From contig NZ_JAGJDY010000001.1 of assembly GCF_018100795.1 (NCBI RefSeq), positions 512,733 to 576,732 of the forward strand: DNA of 64,000 nucleotides, given 5' to 3'. The translations under genes and the position numbers were made by a program. The notes under the pieces are model-generated. The model did no database searches, was not told the origin of the DNA, and was given only the letters and a program-made list of their open reading frames with translations. This DNA is from Alteromonas sp. MMG017. GTDB taxonomy: Bacteria; Pseudomonadota; Gammaproteobacteria; Enterobacterales; Alteromonadaceae. Shown piece by piece: positions 36,884 through 46,808 of the stretch. The stretch's first letter is position 1; each line of letters opens with the position of its first letter.

Positions 36884-37906
36884 TTAAAGCAGTGCATTAA
36901 TTTTTGAAAATACCGCATCTGTGGTAACACCTTCCATCAAGTTATCGCCCTTTGCGCGAATTCCCCAAGGTAATTGTTCCCACTTTTTTCCTTTTTGCTT
37001 TTCAATACACTCATCGTAAACGGAAACCGTGTTATCTATATTGTTATACGGCCCAGTGCGGATAGGGTTTGAATGAGCATACAATCCAATAACGGGCGTG
37101 CCTACTGTGGTGGCCATGTGAGCAGGCCCAGTGTCAGGTGCAATCACTACACTCGCGTGCTTTAACAATACCAGTAATTGGTGAAGACTGGTTTTGCCAG
37201 TAAAATCGGCTTTAATTGTGGGCTTACACGCTAAAATAGCATTGGCAGTGGTTTTATCGAGCTCTCCTGGGCCACCCACCAATATGACAGATTTACCTTG
37301 TTGCGATAAATAATCAGCGGTTTCAGCATACCTTTCGGGAAGCCAGTTACGTTCAGCTTTGCTGGCGGCAGGCGCAATAACCGCATAGTCACCTAAAGTT
37401 TCGGCTTGGTTTTTACCCCAATGCTCATCTTCTTCGCTAACAGGGATATTCCACGATGGGGTATCGACTTTTGGCACGCCTAGCGCGTCGGCAAAATCCA
37501 TAAAACCGTCGAGCACATGAGCATGTTGGCGAGGCGCTACGCGCTCGTTCGCGAATAACCAATGCAGTTCTTTGCTTCTGGCCCAGTCGAAACCAATTCT
37601 GCGCTTCGCCTTTATCACTCTAGAGGCCATGTTTGCGCGTAGGGCAACTTGCATCATTAGCAATGCGTCGAAGGTTTCACCTTTCACTGCATTTTTTAAG
37701 CTTTCAACCGCTGCTTTGCCTTGTTTTTTATCAAAAATGATAAAGCGCACATTCGGCATAAGTTTAACCAGTTGATACTCTACCTTGCCAATGACCCAAG
37801 TTAGCTCAGCGTCAGGCCAATGGGTTTGAATACGTGTTACCATAGCGGCTGCATGGCACACATCACCAATAGCAGATAGACGCATTAAGCAAATCTTTTT
37901 TCCCAC
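36884..37906 (-). CDS. glycosyltransferase family 9 (heptosyltransferase-like)
   Basis: About 340 residues. GT9 marks are KICLMRLSAIGDVCHAAAM at the N-terminus, VIAPAASKAERNWLPERY and the donor-site VIAPDTGPAHMATTVGTPVIGLYAHSNPIRTGPY. Such enzymes add heptose to the inner core of LPS. The GTG at 37906 is chosen because the core fold starts there and GAGAG lies upstream. An ATG 25 codons earlier (37981) would overlap the start codon of kdkA on the other strand. It is divergent from kdkA, another inner-core gene. Confidence 0.82.
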   Translation of the reverse strand: MGKKICLMRLSAIGDVCHAAAMVTRIQTHWPDAELTWVIGKVEYQLVKLMPNVRFIIFDKKQGKAAVESLKNAVKGETFDALLMMQVALRANMASRVIKAKRRIGFDWARSKELHWLFANERVAPRQHAHVLDGFMDFADALGVPKVDTPSWNIPVSEEDEHWGKNQAETLGDYAVIAPAASKAERNWLPERYAETADYLSQQGKSVILVGGPGELDKTTANAILACKPTIKADFTGKTSLHQLLVLLKHASVVIAPDTGPAHMATTVGTPVIGLYAHSNPIRTGPYNNIDNTVSVYDECIEKQKGKKWEQLPWGIRAKGDNLMEGVTTDAVFSKINALL

Positions 37907-37979
37907 AAATGCTCTCTCGTTGCTGAAATGCCGAAATAATTCATTAGAATGGTAAATTTTACCATAAGTAACGGACGTC

Positions 37980-38696
37980 ATGGCGATAATACGACGAGAC
38001 TTAGGTGCAGGGCATCACTTCTTATATAACGATAAGTTAATGACTGAACCTAGCGTAGATATGTTCAGCCATGAATTTTGGCTATTTCAAAATAAAATTA
38101 CCGGTGAGGCCAAAGGCCGTGGTACCACTATTTTTATTGAGCATGATACGCAGCATTGGGTACTTCGTCATTTTAGACGGGGCGGCCTAGTAGGAAAGTG
38201 CTTAAGTGATCAGTACTTTTTTCTAGGCGTTGAACGTTCCCGCCCGTTTGAAGAGTTCCGTTTGCTCGCCAAAATGCGAGAGCATGGCTTACGCGTGCCA
38301 GTTCCTGTTGGTGCCCATATACACCGCAGAGGCTTTATTTATCGAGGGAACCTTATTACTCAGAATATCCCTGAAAGCCAAGATTTACATCATGTGCTTA
38401 CTCGCGAACCGTTAACCAAGGCTGATTGGTATGCAGTGGGCGAAGCATTAGCCAAAATGCACGCTTGCCAAATTTATCACCACGATGCCAACATCAGAAA
38501 CATTATGATGGACAATGAGCGTAATATTTGGCTAATAGATTTCGATCGCTGTCATGAACGTCGCGGCAATCATTGGAAGAAAGATAACCTTTCCCGTTTG
38601 TTGCGCTCGTTGAATAAAGAGAAAGGCTTGAATACCCAGTTTTACTGGACGCCTGATGATTGGCAGTATTGTTTAGAGGGCTATAGAAGCAACTGA
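37980..38696 (+). CDS. kdkA: 3-deoxy-D-manno-octulosonic acid (Kdo) kinase
   Basis: A 238-residue kinase that phosphorylates the Kdo residue of lipid A-core. Motifs: LRHFRRGGLVGK near the nucleotide site, the catalytic loop IYHHDANIRNIMM (HxDxxxxN) and metal-binding IDFDRCHERR. KdkA is usual in species with a single Kdo, such as Vibrio and Haemophilus. The ATG at 37980 gives normal length. It heads a short + strand pair with coaD. Confidence 0.9.
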   Translation: MAIIRRDLGAGHHFLYNDKLMTEPSVDMFSHEFWLFQNKITGEAKGRGTTIFIEHDTQHWVLRHFRRGGLVGKCLSDQYFFLGVERSRPFEEFRLLAKMREHGLRVPVPVGAHIHRRGFIYRGNLITQNIPESQDLHHVLTREPLTKADWYAVGEALAKMHACQIYHHDANIRNIMMDNERNIWLIDFDRCHERRGNHWKKDNLSRLLRSLNKEKGLNTQFYWTPDDWQYCLEGYRSN

Positions 38697-38755
38697 ATTG
38701 CAATTGCATCTACCCATATTTATCGATACTGTTGCCTTACAACTATAAAGATTAG

Positions 38756-39250
<495 letters not shown>

Positions 39251-39315
39251 AACGCTTTAATAAAAGCGTTAAACACACTGCGCTCAACATGCCTATTGAG
39301 CGCATTGTGTTTTAT
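39251..39315. terminator. two hairpins between coaD and mutM
   Basis: The first hairpin (39251-39270) has arms AACGCTTT and AAAGCGTT. The second (39271-39312) has a 17-position stem with one mismatch around an 8-nt loop and ends in TGTGTTTT. Both sit between convergent genes and could terminate in either direction. The second is the more stable. Confidence 0.7.
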
Positions 39316-39344
39316 CTAACGTGATCTATCTCGGTGTATTTAAA

Positions 39345-40154
39345 CTAGCGCTGGCACTGTTTACAAAAGAACGTATTTCGCTGGCCAATCACCTTACTTT
39401 GTATTTCTGTTTTGCATACCTCACACGGCTCTCCTTTTCTTCCATACACATTCAAATGTTGTGCAAAGTAGCCAGGGTTCCCATCGGTTTGCGCAAAATC
39501 TTTTAGTGTAGTGCCGCCTTGCTCTATCGCCTTTGCTAATACTTGCTTAATAATTTGCGTAAGGTTTTTGTAACGAGCGCTACTGACTTTGCCCGCTTCT
39601 CTTCTTGGGTCGATACCCGCTAAAAATAAAGCTTCATTGGCATAAATATTCCCTACGCCCACCACAACAGCATTATCCATGATGAAGTTTTTCACGGTAC
39701 TTTTTTTGCCTCTAGATAGCGCGAACAAACGCGCATCATCGAAATCGTCAGTTAACGGCTCTGGACCAAGGTTAGCAAGTAGCTTTAAGGATTCGCCCGG
39801 GGGTTGCCATAAGAAAGCCCCAAAGCGTCTTGGATCGTTAAAGCGTAAGCATTTCCCTGTCGCCATCACAATATCAACATGATCATGTTTCGCAACCGGT
39901 GTAGACGCATCAATAACCCGCAATTTACCCGACATACCTAAGTGCAAAATAAGCGTACCCGCCTCGGTTTCTATCATGAGGTATTTTGCTCTACGCTTAA
40001 CGGCTGTCACTTTCTGACCGATAGCTAACGACACCTCTTCGGGAATAGGCCAACGCATTCTACGTTCGCGCACAATAATATTGTCTATGGTTTCGTTTAG
40101 CAGATAAGGGGATACGCCTAAACGGCTTACTTCAACTTCGGGTAACTCAGGCAT
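39345..40154 (-). CDS. mutM: formamidopyrimidine-DNA glycosylase
   Basis: A 269-residue base-excision repair enzyme that removes oxidised purines such as 8-oxoguanine. Its catalytic N-terminus PELPEVE follows the initiator Met. The C-terminal zinc finger is CEVCKTEI...CKQCQR, and the H2TH region includes NFIMDNAVVVGVGNIYANEALF. All hallmark residues are present. Confidence 0.96.
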   Translation of the reverse strand: MPELPEVEVSRLGVSPYLLNETIDNIIVRERRMRWPIPEEVSLAIGQKVTAVKRRAKYLMIETEAGTLILHLGMSGKLRVIDASTPVAKHDHVDIVMATGKCLRFNDPRRFGAFLWQPPGESLKLLANLGPEPLTDDFDDARLFALSRGKKSTVKNFIMDNAVVVGVGNIYANEALFLAGIDPRREAGKVSSARYKNLTQIIKQVLAKAIEQGGTTLKDFAQTDGNPGYFAQHLNVYGRKGEPCEVCKTEIQSKVIGQRNTFFCKQCQR

Positions 40155-40249
40155 TTTCCCCTCCAGCTTTGGGTAGTTTAGTTCGTTGCAATGAAGATTA
40201 GTTAAGCGTCATCGGTTACTGACAATCGTGACTAGGCTAATACGCTTGA

Positions 40250-40732
40250 TTAATTAGCGGGTTCACTAAGCCAAGGAAGAAGCGCGTTCAGTTCAGTATT
40301 TTCAAGGGTGTACCAAGCACCGTTGTACTTTACGGTAACCGGCTGCGTATTGTTATAAAACGCAAAGACATGGCCATTCGTTTGCCCTGCTAGCCAGATA
40401 ACCACCACTATGGGCTCAATTGACTGAAATGCGTTGTCTACCAAAGACGCCGTTTTAAGCTGAGCGGCTTGCCACGCTGCAATTTGCTCCTGTGCTGATA
40501 CAGGCAAGGCCCCTTTAGAGGACACTTGACGCCACTGTTGCCCATTTCTCTCTAACTTGTTACTGGCATGCTCTATTTTGAGTACATAGGCGTCAGGTGG
40601 CAGTAGCGGCCTTAATTCGGGAACGGCACGTTTAGGCAGGAAGCTGTCTAAATTGAAAAGCGCAATCATGACCAACATAGCCACAATAACCACATTGTTC
40701 ATCGCGCGTTGTGAGAGTCTTGCCACCAGCAA
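40250..40732 (-). CDS. membrane-anchored hypothetical protein
   Basis: A 160-residue protein with one N-terminal membrane helix (NNVVIVAMLVMIALFNL). It is followed by a periplasmic domain that contains APPDAYVLKIEH-like and WYTLENTELNALLPWL segments. I do not recognise the family. It lies between rpmG and mutM on the same strand, 95 bp from mutM, and shows an ordinary base composition. An envelope location is inferred from the helix only. Confidence 0.55.
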   Translation of the reverse strand: MLVARLSQRAMNNVVIVAMLVMIALFNLDSFLPKRAVPELRPLLPPDAYVLKIEHASNKLERNGQQWRQVSSKGALPVSAQEQIAAWQAAQLKTASLVDNAFQSIEPIVVVIWLAGQTNGHVFAFYNNTQPVTVKYNGAWYTLENTELNALLPWLSEPAN

Positions 40733-40812
40733 TCCTATTTAACGAATATAGCTTGTATGGTAATGCCTGAGACAGTCATATTCCAGCAGCAATATTTTCA
40801 AACTCAGAAAAG

Positions 40813-40839
40813 CAAAAAACCCAGCAAAGGCTGGGTTTT
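40813..40839 (-). terminator. rho-independent terminator after rpmG
   Basis: Arms AACCCAGC (40818-40825) and GCTGGGTT (40830-40837) around a 4-nt loop. An A-run on the plus strand gives a T-run for minus-strand transcripts. It is placed 22 bp after the rpmG stop. Confidence 0.85.
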
Positions 40840-40861
40840 CGTGGAGACAAAAGCAAGTTTA

Positions 40862-41017
40862 TTACTTGATTTTGGCCTCTTTGAACATAACGTGCTTACG
40901 TACAACAGGATCAAATTTTTTGATCTCCATTTTACCAGGCATGTTACGTTTGTTCTTATCAGTGGTGTAGAAGAAACCTGTACCTGCTGAAGAAACTAAT
41001 TTAATTTTATCACGCAT
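40862..41017 (-). CDS. rpmG: 50S ribosomal protein L33
   Basis: A 51-residue ribosomal protein. It begins [19 protein letters not shown] and ends [11 protein letters not shown], as in Escherichia coli L33. It contains no cysteines, so it is the zinc-free form. It follows rpmB by 11 bp on the minus strand, the usual rpmB-rpmG order, and the terminator follows. Confidence 0.95.
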   Translation of the reverse strand: MRDKIKLVSSAGTGFFYTTDKNKRNMPGKMEIKKFDPVVRKHVMFKEAKIK

Positions 41018-41028
41018 TGTAGGCTTCC

Positions 41029-41265
41029 TTAGATTTTCTCACCACGGGCACGGATGTCAGTTAGTACTGAATCGATACCATTTTTATCGATGATACGCAT
41101 ACCTTTAGCAGATAAACGTAGCTTAACGAAACGGTTTTCGCTCTCAACCCAAAAACGGTGAGAGTGAAGGTTTGGTAAAAAACGACGACGAGTCGCGTTT
41201 CTTGCGTGCGAACGGTTATTACCAACCGTAGGGCGCTTACCTGTTACTTGACATACTCTTGACAT
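41029..41265 (-). CDS. rpmB: 50S ribosomal protein L28
   Basis: A 78-residue ribosomal protein starting [17 protein letters not shown], with [19 protein letters not shown], the normal bacterial L28 sequence. Only one cysteine is present, so the zinc-binding form is absent. First gene of the rpmB-rpmG operon, about 100 bp downstream of its promoter. Confidence 0.96.
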   Translation of the reverse strand: MSRVCQVTGKRPTVGNNRSHARNATRRRFLPNLHSHRFWVESENRFVKLRLSAKGMRIIDKNGIDSVLTDIRARGEKI

Positions 41266-41366
41266 TGATTTGTCTCCAGAACAACGATAACTGTCGCGTC
41301 AATCGATTCCACCTATCAAAAGGTCACTGGATCAAATGACGTATTACTATAAATTAGAGGGCGCAT

Positions 41367-41395
41367 TTTATACAGCAAACAGATCCCAATTTCAA
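41367..41395 (-). promoter_or_regulatory. strong sigma-70 promoter of rpmBG
   Basis: On the minus strand a TTGAAA -35 (plus 41390-41395) and TATAAA(AT) -10 (plus 41367-41372) are separated by exactly 17 bp. The next bases are GC-rich (GCGCCC), as in the stringently controlled discriminators of ribosomal promoters. Confidence 0.75.
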
Positions 41396-41472
41396 TAAGA
41401 AAAGGAAAAAAGCTCAATTTTTGTCACATTTTTAGTCAAAAATGACGATTATCTTTAAAAAGAGCTAAAAAA

Positions 41473-41488
41473 TTACACTTAAGTGTAA
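41473..41488. promoter_or_regulatory. perfect 16-bp palindrome, candidate operator
   Basis: TTACACTT followed directly by AAGTGTAA, a gapless palindrome about 145 bp upstream of the polysaccharide genes. The size and symmetry suit a dimeric repressor. The regulator is unknown. Confidence 0.4.
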
Positions 41489-41630
41489 AGTCATCGCGCT
41501 TTAAACTCTGTTACTGTTTTACGAACGCGCGCTATACTGCGTTAAACGCAGATTATACGCAATAAAAATAATAATAATCGACGGTGCGTCTGGTTAATAA
41601 CTTTGCCGCCGCGATGTCGGAGCGTTTCAA

Positions 41631-42707
41631 ATGCTAGGTAAAGTCCTCTTTGATGTGCAACACCTTTACTACCTTCCCCAATATTTACCTGTGGCTCGTA
41701 CACTGTCAAAAGCGGGTATTCTATGCGAGTTCGTTCTACACCGAGAAATCGGTTTAGATACTCTGAAACAAGAAGTCATAGAGAAAGAAGGTTTTCAATT
41801 TCAGTTTATTTCAAATAAAGCTGAAACACTGTCCCTTTACAGCAAAAGTAACGCTGACTGGATTGTATTTGGAAATCGCCCCTATTTTAATGCCGAACAA
41901 AAAAAGCATATTACTTCACGCCTCGCACTTATGTTGCACGGCATTGGCCCTAAAGCATGTTATTACGATGTCTCTGAATTTCCCTTCGATGTTAGGTTTG
42001 TTGAAGGGGAAAGTCGCCTTGAACGACTAAAAGAAATGTACCCTGATAGACACTTTATAAATTCAGGCTACGCGAAACTCGACCCAATATTTAATGAAAC
42101 CGAACAACTTATTGACTTGTCAGCATTGGGGCTAGACTCAAACAAGCCTACTGTACTGTATGCGCCCACCTTTTTCCCATCAAGTATCGAGTGCTTTCCC
42201 CCACATTGGCCAGAAACCCTAAGCAACGTAAATATTATTGTTAAGCCTCATTTCTTTAGCCTGACAAAACCTAAATACAAATCTCAAAAACAAAGGGTTG
42301 AAGCATGGGGCCATTATGAAAATGTGTACTTAGCCAATGCAAAAGACTTTGACCTACTGCCATTCATGCAAATCGCCGATATTATGCTTTCTGATGCATC
42401 TTCCGCTATTTTTGAATTTGCTTCGATAGATCGCCCAATCGTATGGTGCGACTTTTTTCATACACGCTGGAATTACTCAGGACTCTTCAATTTCAGATTG
42501 AAGAAACGGCTCGATCCCGATATCACCTTGTTTAAGCAGATATCACATCGAGCTAGCAATGCTTTTCAAGCGAATATGTTAATAGTAGAGTGCTTAAAAC
42601 AGCCGATGGAATTAAGCGTAAATCGCCAAAAAATCACGCAAGAAATGGTAGGCATTACTGATGGCCAATGCAGCAACCGCATTGCCGAATATCTTACAAC
42701 ACAATAA
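41631..42707 (+). CDS. CDP-glycerol glycerophosphotransferase-family protein
   Basis: A 358-residue protein of the TagB/TagF-like family. Recognised features are PTVLYAPTFFPSS near residue 173, NIIVKPHFFSL near 200, and IMLSDASSAIFEFASIDRPIVWCDF near 250, the donor-site motif of the family. Such enzymes transfer glycerol-phosphate or related polyol-phosphates from CDP donors to cell-surface glycans. The companion cytidylyltransferase 12 bp downstream could supply the CDP donor. In a Gram-negative the product is probably a capsule or LPS decoration. The acceptor is unknown. Confidence 0.75.
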   Translation: MLGKVLFDVQHLYYLPQYLPVARTLSKAGILCEFVLHREIGLDTLKQEVIEKEGFQFQFISNKAETLSLYSKSNADWIVFGNRPYFNAEQKKHITSRLALMLHGIGPKACYYDVSEFPFDVRFVEGESRLERLKEMYPDRHFINSGYAKLDPIFNETEQLIDLSALGLDSNKPTVLYAPTFFPSSIECFPPHWPETLSNVNIIVKPHFFSLTKPKYKSQKQRVEAWGHYENVYLANAKDFDLLPFMQIADIMLSDASSAIFEFASIDRPIVWCDFFHTRWNYSGLFNFRLKKRLDPDITLFKQISHRASNAFQANMLIVECLKQPMELSVNRQKITQEMVGITDGQCSNRIAEYLTTQ

Positions 42708-42719
42708 TCAGGTGGCATT

Positions 42720-43118
42720 TTGAGACGCGTTATAACCTTCGGTACCTTCGATGTACTGCACATTGGTCACATTAGGATTCTTAAACGTGCTCGCGCAGAA
42801 GGCGACGCACTTATAGTGGGTCTTTCTTCAGACGAACTCAATTTAAGTAAAAAAGGGCGAACTCCTATTTATCCCTACCACAGTAGGGAGGAATTACTTG
42901 CATCCTTGCGCTTTGTCGACAAAATTTTTACCGAAGAATCTCTAGAAAAGAAACGTGATTACATTATTCAACATAAAGCGGATGTGCTGGTTATGGGTGA
43001 TGACTGGTACGGTAAATTTGATGAGTTTAAGGATATATGCGACGTGATTTATCTTCCTCGAACCCCCTCTATTTCAACCACTGAAATTATTGAAATAATA
43101 AAGGAAAGCAGCGAGTAA
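42720..43118 (+). CDS. tagD: glycerol-3-phosphate cytidylyltransferase-like protein
   Basis: A 132-residue nucleotidyltransferase with TFGTFDVLHIGHIRIL (HxGH motif, residues 6-21) and RTPSISTTEIIE (ISTT motif) near the C-terminus, matching TagD/GCT. It would make CDP-glycerol, or a similar CDP-polyol, from CTP. It starts with TTG, supported by AGGTGG five bases upstream. The gene directly follows the transferase that would use the product. Confidence 0.8.
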   Translation: MRRVITFGTFDVLHIGHIRILKRARAEGDALIVGLSSDELNLSKKGRTPIYPYHSREELLASLRFVDKIFTEESLEKKRDYIIQHKADVLVMGDDWYGKFDEFKDICDVIYLPRTPSISTTEIIEIIKESSE

Positions 43119-43173
43119 CCCGTTGTTAATGCTATCAAAAGCTTGTAGAAAAAAGCTTAAGTTTCGATGAAAA

Positions 43174-43204
43174 TAAGCACGGAATAATCGTTATTCCGTG
43201 CTTA
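43174..43204. terminator. bidirectional terminator between tagD-like and yjbH-like genes
   Basis: A perfect 14-bp stem (43174-43187 with 43191-43204) around a 3-nt loop, between convergent genes. AT-rich ends serve both directions. Confidence 0.8.
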
Positions 43205-43213
43205 CCTAACTAG

Positions 43214-45325
43214 CTAGTCGTAAAACGGTGAGCGTACTGCCGTGGAATCGATAAGACGTACGGGACGTCTCAACACCTGACCACCATCACGAGAGATTGG
43301 TACCCAAGGGAATGTTCCTCGACCCTTCGAAGGTTGCAGTAAGAACAAGTCTGAAGGAATCGAGATATAGAAACCTTTGGTAAAACTACCTTCCCCATAT
43401 TCTTCAGATGAGACATCGGTGAAAGCCGCATATGCACCTACAACAATTCCACTATCGAAACGTTTTGCGAAATCGATATTAACGCCTTTGTCTTTTGCCA
43501 AAAATTGCCCAGCACTGACCGTTAATTGCGTACCTTTAAGCATTTCGGGTTGCCAATAAACACTGGCATGGCCGGTGATAGCATCATAATCTAAGGTTGA
43601 ATATTGGTTGTAAGGATCTCGCTGCTGCACATAGTTTATATCAAACCCATATGCCAATCGGCTATCGACAGGACGATATAAAATCTCACCACCGACACCA
43701 GCAAACATAGTTTCTAGATAACCCGCGTACACCTGCCCGAATACATTCTCACTAATATTATCTTTATAGTGAATGAAGGCAGTATCCATCCCTACTTTAT
43801 TCTCAGAAACGTACTCTCGTACTCGCGTTCTCACTCGTGGTAACGCAGTTTCCTCGTTATCAACCAAAAAGTTAAATTTATCAAAGTTATCTAATAAGGT
43901 AACCCGGGCACTACCCATAACAGATAGCTTATTATTGAACGCATAACCTGCATTCAAAATTAAACCTGTTTGATACAAATAAAAATCTTCAGGGTTACCG
44001 AATGATTGCGTCCAGAAGAAGTTAGCACCATAAAACAGCCCGTGGGTATTCGTGGGCTCGTAAGCATCCATCACCTCTTTAGAGGGTGTGGTTCTTACAT
44101 AAGACTTAGTGATGTCCGAATCTATCGACTCATAGCGTGCTGCCGCAATAAACTGTTCAGCATCTATTGTGGTATCAACCATTGGCTGACCACCGCTATT
44201 TTCAATAATGTGATAGTTAGTCACTGAATCAGGAAGCTCTGAAGCCACTATGCGCCCTATTCGCTCAATCGCTTCATCTTGGTCACGGTACGCAAACTGG
44301 GTACCATAAAATACAGCTTTGTCTTCCTCAATACTGGCATCAGATAATGCAAACCCGGCTGAGCGATACAAGGTATTGTACAACCTTGATTTATCAACTT
44401 TATCTATAGTGTCAGGTACTTGCCTAGCCATTAACGTTTTGGGTGGTTTATCATACTTAACTTGGCTTAGGGTGTTCATGTTGAAGCGATACGTTACGCC
44501 AAAACCAAACGTATTTCCGCGCTGATAATTCATACTGAAATCAAATTCTTTCCAGCGATAAACCGCGCCCACATTCCAGCGAGAATCTTGCTCCAACTCG
44601 CCAGCTCTATCTACAGAGTAATCGTTACCTTCAAACTCAAGCTTAAGCGTTAATGGCTCCCAAGGTGTTTGATATTCAATACCACCGAAAAAGGCCGTTG
44701 TTCCTTTGAAGAACTGGTCGTAATCAACTTTTCCGCCTCGCCCCGAAAATCCTGCCGGTCGATCACAGTAACTGTCTCTAAACTCACAAAGTGGGTTAGT
44801 GATATCGTCTGCCGTACCTAAGTAGCCCCACCCTAAACCTAAGTGAACATCAAAGGGACCGAACGATTTACTGGCGTTAATATATTCACTTTCAAAAAAA
44901 CCTGTACCGCCAAAGTCGCGAAAACCAACCGAAATATCTGGTGTATAGTAGCCTTCTTTCCACAACCTAAATTTTACGTCTAAGCCTTTATCTTTAAGGG
45001 TTTGGTCACCACTGAACGATTCAACATTACTATAAAATTGTGTACGAACGTCGGTATAGCGAGCCGTCGCTTCCATCCAATCGAATAATTGTAGGTTTAC
45101 TGACCAAAAGCGATATTCACCGTTATCGGTATAATTTATGGCTAATCCCCCTTCTTCACGCATACGCGCTGTAGGGGTTTGAATAAGCCCGTTACCACCT
45201 TGCACCATTTGCGAAGGAATAACCCGAAACTCGGTATCGATGGTATCTGTATCAGCCAAAGCGGGACAGGCTGATGCACTAATGATGAGTGCTAAAGATG
45301 TTTTCTTATAAGGAAAAGCGCTCAT
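43214..45325 (-). CDS. yjbH: YjbH/GfcD-like outer-membrane polysaccharide protein
   Basis: A 703-residue exported protein with a signal peptide (ending ACPALAD). The long mature region is rich in beta strands and includes GGNGLIQTPTARMREEGGLAINY, the usual start of YjbH, and ends GGQVLRRPVRLIDSTAVRSPFYD. YjbH-type proteins are outer-membrane barrels needed for group 4 capsule or related exopolysaccharide. It is the last gene of yjbEFGH and overlaps yjbG by 4 nt. Confidence 0.85.
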   Translation of the reverse strand: MSAFPYKKTSLALIISASACPALADTDTIDTEFRVIPSQMVQGGNGLIQTPTARMREEGGLAINYTDNGEYRFWSVNLQLFDWMEATARYTDVRTQFYSNVESFSGDQTLKDKGLDVKFRLWKEGYYTPDISVGFRDFGGTGFFESEYINASKSFGPFDVHLGLGWGYLGTADDITNPLCEFRDSYCDRPAGFSGRGGKVDYDQFFKGTTAFFGGIEYQTPWEPLTLKLEFEGNDYSVDRAGELEQDSRWNVGAVYRWKEFDFSMNYQRGNTFGFGVTYRFNMNTLSQVKYDKPPKTLMARQVPDTIDKVDKSRLYNTLYRSAGFALSDASIEEDKAVFYGTQFAYRDQDEAIERIGRIVASELPDSVTNYHIIENSGGQPMVDTTIDAEQFIAAARYESIDSDITKSYVRTTPSKEVMDAYEPTNTHGLFYGANFFWTQSFGNPEDFYLYQTGLILNAGYAFNNKLSVMGSARVTLLDNFDKFNFLVDNEETALPRVRTRVREYVSENKVGMDTAFIHYKDNISENVFGQVYAGYLETMFAGVGGEILYRPVDSRLAYGFDINYVQQRDPYNQYSTLDYDAITGHASVYWQPEMLKGTQLTVSAGQFLAKDKGVNIDFAKRFDSGIVVGAYAAFTDVSSEEYGEGSFTKGFYISIPSDLFLLQPSKGRGTFPWVPISRDGGQVLRRPVRLIDSTAVRSPFYD

Positions 45326-46065
45326 TGAGGAAGGATCCTATGTACTGCTAAGTTTGCGATGCGAGTATTGAGTGCATCCAACGTTGAACTGAATATCTGC
45401 CCTGTAATGGGAACATAAACTTGGCTTCCTGGCATTAATTGCGAGTAATCAATATTCCAGTAGGCAATACCACGTTTCTCTATCTCGCCCATTGGAGTAA
45501 TCACGAAAGCATGGCTTTTATCAGCATCGGAGGCTTTAGTGACTGACTTTGCAGTAGAAAAAATAGAAAGGTCATCACCGTGCCTATAAGCGCCAGGCTT
45601 AATAACTAGCCCTGAAAAGTGCACAACTGACGGACGAGGACTAATACGAAGCAAATAACGTCCAGGTTGGAACATAGGGTTTTCTTCAGCAATTAAACGT
45701 GCACGGTTATAGGATATTGGCGTGATAACACGAGTAGATACTGTCCAAGAAGAAACCTGCTGATACAGGCTCTCTAGCGCGCGGTATGTATCGCTGTTCG
45801 CATTGTAGTCTTTCATAACCATACGAATTTCTGATAAAACAGCGTCTTTTTCTCGCTCAGCATAAGCGTCATTCAAGTTGTAAATACCTGAAGTTGGCCA
45901 ATACCAATCACCAGATTCAGCCACAATTGATAATACACTGTTAAGTCTAATGGGCTGGGCAAACTCGTAAGATTGCTTATTAATTATGATAGTCACTTGA
46001 GCAGTTGCAGACGCTGTAAATAGCAAAAGCCAAAAACTCATTAGTAAGGTAATAAAAAATCTCAT
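45322..46065 (-). CDS. yjbG: YjbG/GfcC-like periplasmic capsule protein
   Basis: A 247-residue protein with a signal peptide (ending ATAQ). It contains RLNSVLSIVAESGDWYWPTSGIYN and RYLLRISPRPSVVHFSGLVIKPGAYRHGDD, which fit the GfcC/YjbG family with its beta-grasp domains. It lies between yjbF (5 bp gap) and yjbH (ATGA overlap). Role in polysaccharide export is inferred from the operon. Confidence 0.82.
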   Translation of the reverse strand: MRFFITLLMSFWLLLFTASATAQVTIIINKQSYEFAQPIRLNSVLSIVAESGDWYWPTSGIYNLNDAYAEREKDAVLSEIRMVMKDYNANSDTYRALESLYQQVSSWTVSTRVITPISYNRARLIAEENPMFQPGRYLLRISPRPSVVHFSGLVIKPGAYRHGDDLSIFSTAKSVTKASDADKSHAFVITPMGEIEKRGIAYWNIDYSQLMPGSQVYVPITGQIFSSTLDALNTRIANLAVHRILPQ

Positions 46066-46070
46066 TTTAT

Positions 46071-46754
46071 TTACTGCTCCTTACTTTTCATTAAACGTAC
46101 GACTCGACTTAAATACACCATGTCGTATACATCACCTTGCGGGCTTAACTTTTGCGTAGAGGCTATAAGTTGTTTTGATTTGGCTTCAAGGTAATAGGTA
46201 TTTTTCCATTCTAAATTGGTGTCGATAAAAGGCGTGGTTTCTGGAAAAGTAACCGTTTCCGTTATTTTAGTGACCGTGAAAGTAGTACCTAAATAAGTCT
46301 GACTTTCCTCACCATGCACTCGCCAAGTAGAACTAACCGGTAGCCCATAACCTACGTTTTCTAAGTCGAGCTTTCTTTGCCACGAGTAGGCTAATATGTC
46401 GTTACTGGCTAAGGGGTTATGCTTTAAATTGCCCGTATAATACAGTTCATTATCTAGCCCTTCAGTACGAACAATCACACCATGATGCATGGTAAAGATA
46501 ACCTTATCGCCTGATACCCAGCGGTATTTATCACCATCGATATAAGCAAGCGCAAGTGAAGCAGCATCACGCCCACCCGCTTTAATTTGTAGTAAGTCTG
46601 CTTTACTTGCCGCTATTTCATCTACGGTGTAGGAAACGGTGCGATCCTCAAGAGCAAGACTAATGGTTTTAATATAGGCGTTAACGGTGGTGGAGCACCC
46701 TGAAACAAGAAGAGATAGCAGGCTGATAGCAATCAGTAATAGGGATGTTTTCAT
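46071..46754 (-). CDS. yjbF: YjbF/GfcB-like lipoprotein
   Basis: About 227 residues. A lipobox LLVSGC about 20 residues from the ATG marks a lipoprotein. The mature part includes DRTVSYTVDEIAASKADLLQI and YTGNLKHNPLASNDILAY, typical of GfcB/YjbF. The ATG at 46754 is preferred over a TTG five codons upstream because it gives a normal signal peptide. It is separated from yjbE by a terminator-like hairpin. Confidence 0.82.
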   Translation of the reverse strand: MKTSLLLIAISLLSLLVSGCSTTVNAYIKTISLALEDRTVSYTVDEIAASKADLLQIKAGGRDAASLALAYIDGDKYRWVSGDKVIFTMHHGVIVRTEGLDNELYYTGNLKHNPLASNDILAYSWQRKLDLENVGYGLPVSSTWRVHGEESQTYLGTTFTVTKITETVTFPETTPFIDTNLEWKNTYYLEAKSKQLIASTQKLSPQGDVYDMVYLSRVVRLMKSKEQ

Positions 46755-46808
46755 TGAAAATTTCGACAACTATTATTTAGTAATAAGAACACTTTCTTGG
46801 CATAAATA

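Larger units (their letters stand above)
41266..41630. other. intergenic region between rpmB and the polysaccharide block
   Basis: 365 bp without a gene. It holds the rpmBG promoter, an AT-rich stretch, and a perfect 16-bp palindrome at 41473-41488. The remaining 140 bp before the CDP-glycerol-type transferase gene should hold its promoter and leader, but no clear -35/-10 pair stands out to me. Confidence 0.6.
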
